From: Mauremys mutica
Taxonomy: Eukaryota > Chordata > Testudines > Geoemydidae
NCBI RefSeq assembly: GCF_020497125.1
Contig: NC_059072.1
Span: 71,183,697 to 71,247,696 of the forward strand
DNA: 64,000 nucleotides
Direction: 5' to 3'
Part shown: in pieces, positions 9,878-21,856 of the stretch
Position numbering within the stretch: the first letter of the stretch is position 1
Layout: the number at the start of each line of letters is the position of its first letter
Notes under the pieces: model-generated
Database searches by the model: none
The model's input: the letters and a program-made list of their open reading frames with translations, nothing else
Told to the model about the DNA's origin: nothing
Position numbers and translations under genes: made by a program

Positions 9878-10285
9878 CTAGCTGTCACTTTAAATGTCAT
9901 TGCTTAAAGATTTTGCCAACTCTGTTTTAAAAATAAATAAAACTTACACATTACTGTAATTTAAATATACTATACCAACAAAGCTAGAGCTTCTGCTGAC
10001 AAAATATTGAATTCTGTTTGAGTCAAGCTGCCTCTTCGGTTCTGATGTTGAGATAGACATCTGTGATTAGCTTTCATTGGCATTTGAAAGTAATTCATCT
10101 TGGCATATAATTTATGACCAGATACATTTATAATCTTTTACCATGAGCATTTTATGATACTCAGGCCCATTACTGTTAGCAGTTCTAACTTGCCCTTTAT
10201 TGAAATGAAGTTTTTGAGCAATCAAACCTAGGATTCACAAATTCCCAAAATGAGAGCAGCAGTAACCTCTTCCATTAGTTTATGG

Positions 10286-10390
10286 GAGAGATTTTCAAAA
10301 GCCCCTAAAGGAGTTAGGAGTACAAGTCCCATTGAAAATCAGTGAGACTTGTGCTCCTGACTCACTTAGGTGCTTTTGGAAATCCCACTC
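10286..10390. repeat. Short palindromic element
   Basis: The sequence runs from gagattttcaaaagccccta to ttaggtgcttttggaaatc, with inverted halves around an acaagtcccattgaaaatca core. The same family recurs at 29418-29582 and 35405-35583. It is a small non-coding palindromic repeat common in turtle genomes. Confidence 0.6.
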
Positions 10391-10665
10391 TCAAGCATGC
10401 TGTGCAACTCACTGCAAATCAAAGTGGAATGACATCAGGCTGCCTGGAATTATATATTTGTCCATGTACTGAGTAGTAATCTCTGATGAGGTTGTGATTG
10501 GTTAGATTATTTTTGTTTACAGGATAGATCAGTTGTTTTTTTAATATCAGTGAATGTGCAGATTCAGGCATACAGAACTGCTTTTCTGTTACTGTGCATC
10601 CACCAAGTTGGATGCTGGGCTAGTCCAATCTAAGTACCATTCCTTCAGCAGGGCTACATAACTAA

Positions 10666-10964
10666 GGCCTGGTCTACACTGGTGGGGGGGGGGGTCGAAC
10701 TAAGGTACGCAAGTTCAGCTACGCGAATAGTGTAGCTGAACTCGAACTACCTTAGTTCGAACTACTTACCCGTCCAGATGCCGCAGGATCGAAGTCCGTG
10801 GCTCCCCCGTCGACTCCGCCACCGCCATTCGCGGTGGTGGAGTTCCGGAGTCGACGGGAGCGCGTTCGGAGTTCGATATATCGCGTCTAGATGAGACGCG
10901 ATATATCGTACTCCGAGAAGTCGATCGCTACCCGCCGACCCGGGTTGGTAGTTTGGACGTACCC
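10666..10964. mobile_element. Harbinger-type MITE, 299 bp
   Basis: The ends are ggcctggtctacactggt and gtttggacgtaccc, with TAA on both sides (10663-10665, 10965-10967). The interior is a set of perfect inverted stretches (gtcgaactaaggta / taccttagttcgaac-like; tccgccaccgcc / ggcggtggtgg-like; atatatcgcgtctag / gagacgcgatatat), so a single strand could fold almost end to end. The copy at 48331-48629 has the same length and arrangement. Confidence 0.8.
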
Positions 10965-10984
10965 TAAGTAGAATTTTAACACTT

Positions 10985-11095
10985 TGTAGAGTAGTAAGCC
11001 CCACATAAACACAGGAGTTTCATTGAAGTCAATGGGACTGCTCACCTACTTCAAATAAAGCACATGCTTCAGTGTTATGCAAAATCAGGGTCTAA
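10985..11095. repeat. Old amniote-type interspersed repeat
   Basis: The stretch contains gtttcattgaagtcaatggg, then actgctcac, agcacatgcttcag and gcaaaatcaggg, which I recall as the core of an old non-coding repeat seen in birds and turtles. No ends or target duplication can be fixed. Confidence 0.4.
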
Positions 11096-12255
11096 ATAAA
11101 AAATAGCCAGTTTCCAGTCTTCTTCCATCAGGATTTTGTCACTGTGCTGACAGAAAAATATGACAGAATAGTCATAAGTACCTTCTGCTCCTTTTCTAAT
11201 CAGGAGAGGTGAAGAAGGACTTAAAATCATATGGATCCAAAGACACCAACGTGACAGGGCACTTAAAACCTAGAACCATGGTTAAAATATATTTTGTGTA
11301 CTATGGCTGAAGGTACACATTAGACAAGCGTATTTGGTCTTTAATTTTATTCCTTAACTATTCATGCTAATCAGAGTTAATTCTTCCTGGATCAAGAAAA
11401 GTAGCTTTGGCAAAAGACATTTTCAGGACAATTCCTTTGAAATCTGTGAATATATATTTTCCAGACACTGCAGACTTTACATAAAAGCCTCTTGTGGCAC
11501 AATCTTCAGCTGCTGAAATATAAAAGTTGTTGAAAATGTAGACTGTTTTCATTTCCTAGAGTTATAAGTCACCACTATTCCAATAACAAAATAGATACTG
11601 GAAGGACACATAAAATGAAAGGATCTAATTTAATGTAAGGAAATTGGGATGTTGTAACTGAAATCCACCATTGTATATCACTTGATCCATAAGCATAGCA
11701 TGATGCATAGTGGGTTGGAGGTTTGGCTTTTATTACTGCTTTTGTGGTTACAAGATGAACATTCTATGGAGTAGGTAATTGCAGCTTTGAGACTTTGGAC
11801 TGTATACCACTGAACTTAAATTTCTCCTTCTTGACTGATGGGTCCTGACTGGAAGGTAATCTCTGAGGATTTATCAAAATGCAAAATAGTTTGAGTTTAA
11901 ATCTGTGATTTTAAAATCAATTTAGTTAAACCTGTGTGCTAAATTCTGTGTGGATGTGCTAAGTCAGTCTAAACCTGCTTTATATCTATTTAGCTTAAAT
12001 CAACTAAGAATAGGTTTAAGGTAAACTAAATAAGCCACTTTTAATTGGAAATAAGTGTCTACATAGAGTTTTGCACCAGTTTAAATAGGTTTAAAACTTA
12101 TTTAAATTAAATAATCTGTTATAGGCAAAGCCTGAGATAGTCTGAGCATACAGACCTGAATATGAGCTACAGAAATCATTTAGCATTGGAAATTAGATGG
12201 GTATGTGTTTAAAAGTTTAAATACTAATTTTATTTCTTGTTTGTTTCTTCCAAAG

Positions 12256-12318
12256 ACAATAGTTGAACTTGCAGAGACAGGAAGTCTGGACCTCAGTATA
12301 TTCTGCAGTACCTGTTTG
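12256..12318 (+). CDS. ZDHHC17: ZDHHC17 coding exon: start of the cysteine-rich domain
   Basis: This 63-bp exon runs from acceptor cttccaaag to donor TTG|gtagta and encodes exactly 21 residues, TIVELAETGSLDLSIFCSTC plus L. The two cysteines (CSTC) are the first zinc ligands of the DHHC cysteine-rich domain, which lies on the cytosolic face. Both borders are phase 0, so skipping this exon would keep the frame but remove the ligands. Confidence 0.95.
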
Positions 12319-12521
12319 GTAGTATGGTTTTTATTTTTATTTATTTTTGTTTCCACTTAATTGAAATGTAAATATCAGAGGTTGTGTGTGGTGGGCAAAA
12401 CTGGATATTTATATAGTAAATAAATGAGACTCTTTCTCTCCCCCCCCCTCCATTTTCTCCATGTTATTTCAGAGATGGATGTTATTTTAAAAAAAAATAG
12501 CATTGACCTTCAGTTCACGGT

Positions 12522-13279
12522 TGTCATAGGTTTCTCCCCCACTTGGAGCTTTTGGGTTCACAAGATGGGGACCTGCATGGACTCCTCTAAACTAAAATCC
12601 TAGTTTAGATCTGGTAAAAGCTGCCACCACCCAATAATGTACGTGTATTGGGACACAGTCCTTCCCCAAAATCCTTGGGGATCCCAAGAGCCCCAAATCC
12701 ATGGAGTTCTTTCACCTAGGAGAAGTAAATCATTCCCCCCTGCTTCCTCCCCCCTCCCTTTTCCTAGGAGAGATACTGGGATTCAACTACAGAGGAATGC
12801 CTTCCTTTTCCCTCCTCCCCTTTCCCTGAGAATTCACCCAAGGAAAGAAAGTAAACTGTCCCTGTAATACCAAGATGGAACAATACACAGGGTCTAAACT
12901 TATCAATCTCTGGAGAGAATCCCCCCTCCTTTCTTTCTCAGTAAAAGCAATAACAGTACAGAATTAAAGAAATTCTATAGCAAAACACACAATTGCAAAT
13001 GTAGAAATCAAATTATAAGACTAATTCACCTTTCTAATACTTACTATACTGGATAGTAGGAAATACTCCAGGAGAACTTGGAGACATGTCTGGCCTCTCT
13101 TAGATCCAAAAAGAGCACACAGAGCAAACAAGGAACACAGACAAAGGCTTCCCTCCACAGAGATTTGAAATTATCCTGTCCCTTGATTGGTCCTCTGGTC
13201 AGGTGTTTCTCAGGTTACTGAGCTTGTTAACCCTTTCCAGGTAAAAGAGACCTTAACCCTGATCTGTTTATTTATGACA
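12522..13279. mobile_element. Solo LTR, 758 bp
   Basis: The repeat begins TGTCATAGG and ends TTTATGACA, the TG...CA borders of an LTR. A perfect 5-bp duplication, acggt, flanks it (12517-12521 and 13280-13284). No internal retroelement genes remain, so it is a solo LTR left by recombination. Landmarks shared with the next copy are ggggacctgcatg near the left end and ttggtcctctggtcaggtgt and ttaaccctttccaggtaaaa near the right end. A 5-bp duplication fits Ty3/Gypsy-type or some endogenous-retrovirus-type elements; the class is not resolved, and transcription may run on the - strand. Confidence 0.78.
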
Positions 13280-13369
13280 ACGGTACTGACAAATGTATTT
13301 TGTACTTCCATGCTTGCTGATGACTTTATAAGCATTATTGTTTTCTTAATATCTGTATGCTTTTAAACC

Positions 13370-14261
13370 TGTCAGGGTTCCTTCCTCACTCTGAACTTTA
13401 GGGTACAGATGTGGGGACCTGCATGAGAACCCCTAATCTTAATTACCGGCTTAGATCTCGCTGTTGCCACCACCCAAATTGTTAATGAGTCAGTTGGGAA
13501 ACTCTGTCTCCCCCCCCCCCCCCCCGCCGTATATCTCCCTCCCAAATACTATAACCCTTCCCTGGGTAGCTTTGAGAGACTTCTCCACCAATTCCCTGGT
13601 GAACACAGATCCAAACCCTTGGATCTTAAAACAAGGAGAAATTAACCATTCCCCCTCCTTTCCCCCCACCAATTCCTGGTGAGTCCAGATCCAACCCCCT
13701 TGGATCTTAAAACAAGGAAAAATCAATCAGGTTCTTAAAAAGAAGGCTTTTAATTAAAGAAAGAAAGGTTAAAATCATCTTTGTAAAATCAGGATGGAAA
13801 ATAACTTTACAGAGTAATCAGATTCATAGAGCCCAGAGGAACCCCTTCTAGCCTTAGGTTCAAAGTTACAGCAAACAGATGTAAACTTTTTAGCAAAAGG
13901 AACATTTACAAGTTGAGAAAACAAAGATAAAACTAACACGCCCTTCCTGGCTGTTACTTACAAGTTTGAAATATGAGAGACTGGTTCAGAAAGATTTGGA
14001 GAGCATGGATTGATGTCTGGTCCCTCTTAGTCCCAAGAGCGAACAACCCCCAAAACAAAGAGCACACAAACAAAAGCCTTCCCCCTCACCAAGATTTGAA
14101 AGTATCTTGTCCCCTTATTGGTCCTCTGGGTCAGGTGTCAGCCAGGTTACCTGAGCTTCTTAACCCTTTACAGGTAAAAGGATTTTGGTGTCTCTGGCCA
14201 TGAGGGATTTTCTAGTATTGTACACAGGAGGGCTGTTATCCTTCCCTTTATAGTTATGACA
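13370..14261. mobile_element. Solo LTR of the same family, 892 bp
   Basis: It begins TGTCAGGGTTCCTTCC and ends TTATAGTTATGACA. The flanks aaacc (13365-13369) and gaacc (14262-14266) are a 5-bp duplication with one change. It contains a C-run (13510-13525), a short tandem duplication (aattccctggtgaacacaga near 13590 and again near 13671), and the ttggtcctctgggtcaggtg and ttaaccctttacaggtaaaa blocks shared with the copy at 12522. Only 85 bp separate the two copies, yet each has its own duplication, so they inserted independently. Confidence 0.75.
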
Positions 14262-14997
14262 GAACCCTTTTGTGTTTTGATAATTATTTGGAAGAGCATA
14301 CTTTTTCATCAACAATATTAAAGGAGTGCTTTGATTAGCAGTTTCCATATGGCATACAATCATTTATGCAGTCATTCAGTCTGAGGAACCATTTTTCTTT
14401 ATCTGACCATAAAAAAAATGACAACTTTAAATTATGCCTTTGTATAATGTAAAGTTGTTTTTCTCATTAATGAGGTATTAGCTATTTCTGTAGGTCAAAT
14501 GATAGTTTCTATATCAGCAGGTAAAATCAAGGAATGGCATGGCGGAAAAATTGTGATGGAGAACACTCTATGGATTGAGTTTTGCTAACTTTGACACAAT
14601 CCTGCAACTGATAGTGTATAAATAGATTGCTGCATCCATGCAGAGCCCGCTGGAAGTCAGTTAGCCTCCACGCAGGCTCAACTGTACACCCCCGTGTTCT
14701 TAGTTGGAGGATCAGGGTCTTTGTTTTAACTTCATGTTTACTAGGGGACAAAATTCATGCTAAATCTTGTGTCTTTGTGAACACCTTATTTTAACTTTGA
14801 AGGATATCTAAACCAAACCAAACCAAATGTAATTCCTTCAGTTTTGGAAAACTAGTGAACCATTCCTAGCTCTTCACATTTCTAGGACTTTCAGATTGTT
14901 AGGCTAACTAGAAAGGACATAGGGTTAAGGGTAATATGTATGTTAAATTGTTTTATTAAGAAAAGAATTGGATAACTAATTTTATACAATTTTTAAA

Positions 14998-15181
14998 TCA
15001 TAGAATATCAGGGTTGGAAGGGACCTCAGGAGGTCATCTAGTCCAACTCCCTGCTCAAAGCAGGACCAATCCCCAACTAAATCATCCCAGCCAGGTCTTT
15101 GTCAAGTCTGACCTTAAAAACCTGCAAGGAAGGAGATTCCACCACCTCCCTAGGTAACCCATTCCAGTGCTTCACCACACT
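14998..15181 (-). mobile_element. CR1 LINE 3' end fragment
   Basis: Read on the + strand it begins tcatagaatatcagggttgg and continues aagggacctcaggaggtcat, the reverse complement of the CR1 3' end with its ATTCTATGA tail. It is severely 5'-truncated, as usual for CR1, and carries no reading frame. Confidence 0.85.
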
Positions 15182-16469
15182 AATGCACTATTCAATCCTG
15201 TTTTTTAAATAATATTTTACATTGATGTGTCAATTTTTTTCTGGTGTTGGGCTTTACAGCATTCTGTCTGGCATTGTCATAACTAAAATAATCTCCTTTA
15301 GAGCATGAAAATAGTTTCTTTGAAAAGCGAGCTGGACTTTTTTAATTTGGCTATCATCTTAAAAAGAAAAAATACAAATTTTCACACCCCTACACAAAAC
15401 ATTTTAAATTGGAAATCAGCTTGAAGAGAACAAGGGCAGCTATCCAGTTCCACAAGAAAACATGATATGCACATTCCTTTTAAAATGTGATTAGCAAATA
15501 TAAAAGACTGTAAAGTCTACTAATGGTACATACTCATGCTTTGCATGAGATGGAATACTAATAACAAAATGCCAACTTTTTAAAAAATGGTCAATTTTTC
15601 TTAAATATGCACATATACATTACAGTTTTATTAATCCAGACGGCCAAGCATTGGCCTTTTGCTGCTATTAAGAGGAAACACTTAACTAATAATCTTAGCC
15701 CCATTTTAATAGTAATGGTTCTATCTGAGCTGCAGAACCCATCTTGTTACCTAAGGTTCTGTGCAGTTGGGAGTAGGAGCTATCTGTTATATAAGAAAAG
15801 GCCTGCTGCCTCCTTAGTCCCAACAGAAGGGACAGCTGCATAATGTCCTTTGTAGCAGTCTGTTATGTGGCATTAGCATGGAAAAAGCAAATCAAGATCC
15901 AAGAACATGCTAAATTGTATTATTGGTATTGAAAATTATTTTCTTAATAAGTTTATTAAGGTTTACCATGACTCAGTTTCCGCACAAGCATTCCTTCATT
16001 AATTCAATGGCCACTTAGTAATAAATGTACATGCGTAAGCATATACTCTTGTATTATATACCCAACAGCAATACAGTTATAAATACTGGCCAAAATACTC
16101 TCAACAGGATCAGGCCTGGGAGGGACCTTCCAATCATGACGTGACTCCAGAGGAATAAGGAAAGGCACTGACAAAGTACCCCTAGAAAACCTTTCTTTTT
16201 TAATACACTATAAGAAACAGGTGATGTCATTGTTTGTTGTCAGACCTTACTAACTCCAGATGAAGCAGCTAAGTTTGAACCTTGTCCTCTGCCCCGGTCA
16301 AGACAAGATTAATGACTGGGCCTCTTTCTTCAAGGTTTGCATCTTATCTTGTTTGGCTGTATTTCTCTTTGACTACCAAACTACACATTTCTTTATACTA
16401 AACTAAACAAACCAATTATTTACAATGCCTGGTGCCCAATTAACAATATTTTCTTTATTTCATTTTCCA

Positions 16470-16860
16470 TGACTTTAAGATTAAGCTAGATAAGTTTATG
16501 GAGGAGATGGTATGATAGGATAACGGGCTTAGTCAATAGGTCAATTAAGTGCCACACTGGTAATTAGTACAATGGGTCAATGATAGGATATTGTTAGCCT
16601 TTTTCCAGAGGGTATGGCTGGAGAGTCTTGCCCGCATGCTCGGGGTTCAGCTGACTGCCATATTTGGGGTCGGGAAGGAATTTTCCTCCAGGGTAGATTG
16701 GCAGTGGCCCTGGAGGTTTTTCGCCTTCCTCCGAAGCATGGGGCAGGGGTCGCTTGCTTAAGGAGTGGGTGGATCGGCTTATGTGGCCTGCATCTTGCAG
16801 GAGGTCAGACTAGATGATCATAATGGTCCCTTCTGATCTTGAATTCTATGATTCTATGAT
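16470..16860 (+). mobile_element. CR1 LINE 3' end fragment
   Basis: The block includes ggaaggaattttcctccagg, ggccctggaggtttttcgcc and tcagactagatgatcataat. It ends in the CR1 tail attctatgattctatgat. It is 5'-truncated and in the sense orientation relative to ZDHHC17. Its left part (aagtttatggaggagatggt) aligns with the copy at 49085-49871. Confidence 0.85.
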
Positions 16861-17179
16861 TTCTATTACCTCATCCCAAACCTTAAATGAGATAACACTG
16901 GTATTTTTAAGGGTCATTACAAGATTAACACAAATAACTTGTGTTTTCTCATGAACTCATCCTTTTACATGCTTCAGTCCTACCATTCATGCTAAAAATC
17001 CAAACTCAGTTTGAAACCATAGCCTGCTTAAGCCTAACGTGGGCCTATGTTACTACAGTTGGCAACCTTTTCAAAGTTGGCTGCCTTAATGTTGGACATC
17101 AGAATCCATATTTAGGCAGATGATACAAAAATGGGGGGAGCTGTAAATAATGAAGAGCAATCTGGATCTCTTGGTAATC

Positions 17180-17575
17180 TGGGTGTGAACAAACTACGTA
17201 CAGTATTTTAATACAGCTAAATGTAAACACATAGGAACAAAGAATGTAGGCCATACTTAACAGGATGGGGGAGACTATCCTGAGAAGCAGTGACTCTGAA
17301 AGAGAGATGTTCTGAATGTGTGCTTCCAGCATGATGCTGCGGTTAAAGGAGACGGGAATGTCAAGTAGGAGTAGAGAGATTCTTTTACCTTTGTGTTTGG
17401 CACTTGTGCGACCCCTGCTGGACTACTGTGTTCAGTTTTGGTGCTCATGAGTTAAGAAGGATGTTGATAAATTGGAGAGGGTTGAGAGAAGAGCCATGAG
17501 AGTGGGGAAATTCTGTGGCCTGTGTTATACGAAAGTCTGACTAGATGATCACAGTGTCCCCTTCTGGCCTTTATA
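17180..17575 (+). mobile_element. Older, diverged CR1 LINE fragment
   Basis: It contains gacccctgctggactactgt, gttcagttttggtgctca, attggagagggttgagagaa and the 3' end block gactagatgatcacagtgtc. These are CR1 3' sequences with more substitutions and small deletions than the other copies, so it is an older insertion. Confidence 0.65.
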
Positions 17576-18101
17576 CAGGACACATCTTGTGAGAAGCTGC
17601 AAAGTTTTGACAAATAGAAATAACTTTTTATAAAAGGTTTATTGAAATAAACCAATGTGATTGGTTGTCGCATTCTTACAGCAACTTCAAGCTATGTAGC
17701 AAAACTCTTATATTTTGAACAAGCATTCAGTTTCTCTCAAGAATCCTAGTTGAAGAAGTTTTGTATTATAAAAAAGAAAAGTATGTGGAGAAGTTTATGT
17801 ACCTTTGTATTCTGTGATTTTTTGGGGATGGGGAAAAAGGGAGAATTATGAATATTTGCAGTAAACATTTCAGTTTGACTCAGAATTGCCTTTGCTGGTT
17901 TAACAAAATGTTTAGGTCTTTTTCTACTGAAATCTTGAGAATTGTAATGTGTTTTTTTTTAATTTAATACTTTCAGAGGTTTTGTGAAACTGAAGTACTT
18001 TCATTGATTTTTTTTTATGTAATGTAACATGATGTACCTACGTACCTACGTGTGTGTGTCTGCATACACATGTAATTTAGTCTTTTGTTGAGCTGTACAG
18101 G

Positions 18102-18224
18102 TAGGGTGACCAGACAGCAAGTGTGAAAAATCGGGACGGGGGTGGGGGGTAATAGGAGCCCATATAAGAAAAAGACCCAAAAATCGGGACTGTCCCTATA
18201 AAATCGGGACATCTGGTCACCCTA
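18102..18224. mobile_element. 123-bp hAT-type MITE
   Basis: The inverted ends are TAGGGTGACCAGACAGCA and ATCTGGTCACCCTA. A perfect 8-bp duplication, tgtacagg, flanks it (18094-18101, 18225-18232). The interior is built of repeats of a aaaatcgggac motif. It is too short to code for anything. Confidence 0.88.
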
Positions 18225-18504
18225 TGTACAGGCAACATCACAAAATCTTATTTAGTTATTGTGAGAGCTTCTTGAAATATTATATTATACTCCCTTTTAC
18301 CGTACAAAGGAAAACCCCTTTTGGTATATGCATTGCAGATTAGTTGTTTCAGGATCTATGTAAAAGAAAATCTATTTAAGGAAGGCTCTTAAGAGATAAG
18401 TAAGCTTCACAAAGCCTTCCAAAACAGAATTATTTTATTTTAAAATGGGTTAGAACAAACTTTGGATTAAATAAAGGTAATTAAGGTAATAATTGGAGAT
18501 ATAC

Positions 18505-18585
18505 CAATCTCCTAGAACTGGAAGGGACCTCGAAAGGTCATCGAGTCCAGCCCCCTGCCTTCACTAGCAGGACCAATTTTTGCCC
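18505..18585 (-). mobile_element. Small CR1 LINE fragment
   Basis: The + strand reads ctagaactggaagggacctc, gaaaggtcatcgagtccagc and cccctgccttcactagcagg, the reverse complement of the last part of a CR1 3' end. The usual ATTCTATGA tail is missing or eroded. Confidence 0.7.
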
Positions 18586-19671
18586 CATATTTGACATATT
18601 GAGCCTGAAAAAGAAATCTCTTTTGCTTTGTGTCAAAACTGTCTAGATATTTTCCAGGTTAACTGGAAAGTTTCTTTCAATCCTGAAGTGTTTTAACATT
18701 TCCTAATTGTCTGTGGATTAGTTGCTTAGACTTGCAAGTTATGTTTACATTTTGAAACACAATGTTTAAAAATAATTTCTTCCTGCACTTACCTACTGAG
18801 ACCTGAAGTATGCATTTTATTTCCCATGGAAGAATTAATAACACGACAAATACCTAATGGAAATACTTCTTCTATCATGTTTGTGGTGTCTTTCATTTTT
18901 GTATAATAAACGTAGAACTTTAAACTCAGATTTGAAGGGATAAGTAAAAATGAAGTTGTTTTTTAAATATTTAGTTTTAAAGTTTAAATGTATTTTAATT
19001 TCAAGGTTTGTACATATATTTTGTATTTCAAGGTTTGGTCATGTATTTTGTTCTTGATTTGTCATCATAACCATTGAATATTTAATTTACAAAATATATT
19101 CAGTTTGGGAGTGGTTTTCAAAATTGTCAAAGTGAACATTGAAGCAAAAGTCCTATTGGAAGTTCTCTTTAAGTCCATATTCTTGAATTGGTAAATAGGC
19201 TTAATTAACAGCCTTCTGTTTACATTAGGGTTCATTTATGAATAATGCCCAAAGAATCATCTCAATCATAATGTAATACTCTATCAATATTAAATAGCTG
19301 AAATGAAACAAATTTGCACCCAAAACTTAGATACCTAGAGGATTTAGAGGGGCTTGGGGTGGATGGAAAGAGAAATAAATATTTGATACTTTTTAAGATG
19401 CAACATTTTTATTTAAGGGAAAATATTTTAAATAGATTTTTGTACCATACGTATGATGAAATTTCAAGACACTAATTGTTTAATGGAATCTGAATTAGCC
19501 ATTAGGCTTTTAAATTCCTGTTGACCTTGATCTAAGGGATTAACAGCAGCAAAATATTTTAACATGCATTAAAATTCATTTTTTTTCACCAGTGTAAATC
19601 TGTCAGACTTTTCCTTTCACTTTGCTGTAAAGCTTTTTGTAATTATATGTCCATAAATATCTGTCAAACAG

Positions 19672-19765
19672 ATACGGAAGCCAGTGAGGTCCAAACATTG
19701 TGGCGTGTGCAATCGATGTATAGCAAAGTTTGACCACCACTGCCCATGGGTGGGTAACTGTGTAG
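19672..19765 (+). CDS. ZDHHC17: ZDHHC17 coding exon: DHHC catalytic motif
   Basis: This 94-bp exon, from acceptor tcaaacag to donor GTAG|gtaagt, encodes [20 protein letters not shown] followed by [11 protein letters not shown]. The DHHC cysteine is the acyl-accepting catalytic residue of the palmitoyltransferase. The surrounding cysteines and histidines bind two zinc ions. All expected ligands are present and the frame is open. In mammalian HIP14 the motif is the same, DHHC. Confidence 0.98.
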
Positions 19766-20082
19766 GTAAGTGATTGCTCAAATATGGAATCTTAACAAAT
19801 AGAGAGGGGAAAAATACAGTTAGGTCAGTTTGTCCACCCCTTTCTCAATGCAGGATCGTTCTCTACAGTATATTCCTCTGTATGTTGTAAATTCCTGTTT
19901 TAAATGACCACAGTATCATGGTTTCTGACAACTTCCTGCGAAAGACTAGTCTAGGTCTTCAGTATTACCAAAAGCATCTTGATGTTCAGCCTGAATTTTC
20001 TTTTTTTCTGATTCATTGCGTTATTCACAGTTCTCCTTTCCGTTACCAATCCACACATAAGTACTTATAGCTTTGTTTTTAA

Positions 20083-20292
20083 GGGCTTATCTATATGGAG
20101 CAGAAGTGTGCAGTAGAGGGCTGTGATTTCTAAAGTGCACTAACGTGCACTAACTGACCATGGTGTTCCTGCTGACATGAACTAAAAAGATTGCCCCAAC
20201 AGACTCTACATGGGCCAGTTCGCATGCGACACAAGTGTGCTTTAGAAAGCAAACCCCTCTGGTGCATATTTCTGCTCTGTGTAGACAAGTCC
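20083..20292. mobile_element. Degenerate Harbinger-type MITE
   Basis: The ends gggcttatctatatggagca and tgctctgtgtagacaagtcc are inverted relative to each other. The inner pair tctaaagtgcact / gtgtgctttaga also pairs. The flanking triplets are TAA and TCA, so one target copy has mutated or the family differs. Confidence 0.55.
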
Positions 20293-20672
20293 TCAGTAAA
20301 CTGATTTCATCCCTATTAATTTTTAAACATTTTATTTCAGCAATAATTATAACACCACATAAACAGTATGTAAGTATGTTTTTGTCAAATATGAACTCTA
20401 ATGCAAATCATTAATCACCTTTTCAGTTACTTATCAATACAGCATCTTTTTCATTTCCTACAAAAACAAGAGTGCATATACTGACTACAGTGGTGATTAG
20501 TCTCTTTAATATATATGAGATGAAGCATGGAGTACTAGGAAATTAAAGTCTGGGTAACAGGTAAACTCACAAACAAGTATTTTCCATTAGAGAACTGTAG
20601 CCAAGTGCTCAATTAATTCGTTGCTATGTGTCAGTAGATTCAAGATGGCTTGCCATCTAGGTGGATTTTCTA

Positions 20673-21105
20673 CTCCCGGGGAATTTCTGCAGAAAAAAAT
20701 TAAAAATTCTGTGCACAATATTTTAAAATTCTGCAAAATTCTGAATATTTTATTTGTCAAAATAACACAGTATAATCATGCCAGTTTCAATTATTTTGAT
20801 AAATTATTTCAAGACACCTGTCAGCAAGCAAGTCTGAAATAATACAGACAACAAAAAAGTTTCAGGAAATGTTTTTTTGACAAATAGATTCCTTACTAGG
20901 CATATTAATACAGAACTTTGAGTAATAATTCATTTAAACTACAGTACAGAACTGTGTTTCCCGCACCCCTCAGAAGCGATGCAAAGGCTTGGGGGAGTCA
21001 GGGGAGCTGAGGGAGAGGGAAGTAATTGCTGGGAAGGAGCCTGGCAGTGAACCTGGAAGGTTGTTGGGTGTGGGTGAGAGAAGTATGGAACAGTTCTTTT
21101 GACGC
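20673..21105. repeat. Interspersed repeat related to 32596-33690
   Basis: The left part, ctcccggggaatttctgcag followed by aattctgcaaaattctgaat and tttgtcaaaataacacagta, matches the repeat at 32596-33690 (tgcaaaattctgcatactta, tttgtcaaaataatgcagta). The right boundary is not visible. It is a non-coding family common in turtles whose ends read about CTCCTGGGGGAATTCTGC; its class is not clear to me. Confidence 0.5.
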
Positions 21106-21319
21106 TCATTCAGTCAGCCACATCTGCCCCGTACCAATTTGTCCCTGTACCCCCACCCTACGCCTGTCCCCATGTGTCCCTGCACCACCCTGACCCCATG
21201 TGTCCCTGAAACTGTTCCCTGTATGCTGCTCACTTGGGCGGCTGCACAGGAGAGATTCAAGTGCTGCCCAGCTGATTAGCAGAGTGCGCACAGCCAGCAG
21301 CATGTGTTTATGTGCCCCT

Positions 21320-21343
21320 TCTCTCTCTCTCTCTCTCTCTCTC
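21320..21343. repeat. CT microsatellite
   Basis: About twelve uninterrupted CT units, followed by a short ACACAC stretch. Likely length-polymorphic. Confidence 0.9.
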
Positions 21344-21856
21344 ACAACACACACACAGTCTCTGTGTCTCACACTCACCTCCCAACACATACTTCCAACA
21401 TCATTCCTCATATATCCGTTGCTTATAAAAGCAACATTACAACATGTTTACAGATGAAGGAAGCTCTTTGATTTTGGAGGAAGGAAGTGCCTTGTGTGCT
21501 TGTTCTAACTTGTATGGGTTTTCTGCTTTTGTCTTATTTATTTGTTCATTTCACTTGTTAAAAGCACTTGATTATTTTTTGCCTCTGGAGGAAGCTCCTG
21601 GTTTAATAGGCAAAATATTTGACACAATTAAGTGCTCTGCTGCTTGCATACAGAGGGACACATCTTTTGTAGCCTATCATCATCTGTGTAGTGTCTGTGT
21701 GGTTAGTGCACATCCTAGGGTCATTGGAGTACTGTACTAGTGAATGTATTTTACAAATTGAGGGAAAGTTGAGAAGTTCCGAATAGTATATATACAAATA
21801 AATGTATCACAATATTAGAAATACATCTATCAGGTATATTAACGCATGGCAAAAGT

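Larger units (their letters stand above)
6418..12255 (+). other. ZDHHC17: ZDHHC17 intron with nested repeats
   Basis: The intron holds the Penelope-like element and its insertions (6914-9162), the miniature LTR element (9167-9877), a palindromic repeat (10286-10390), a 299-bp Harbinger MITE (10666-10964) and an old repeat (10985-11095). The stretches 6418-6913, 9882-10285, 10391-10662 and 11096-12255 show nothing recognisable, apart from a weakly palindromic AT-rich stretch at 11930-12130 that may be an eroded MITE. Confidence 0.8.
12319..19671 (+). other. ZDHHC17: ZDHHC17 intron with solo LTRs and CR1 copies
   Basis: It holds two related solo LTRs (12522-13279, 13370-14261), CR1 LINE fragments (14998-15181, 16470-16860, 17180-17575, 18505-18585) and a 123-bp hAT MITE (18102-18224). 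The stretches 14267-14997, 15182-16469, 17576-18093 and 18586-19671 are AT-rich with nothing recognised. Confidence 0.8.
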
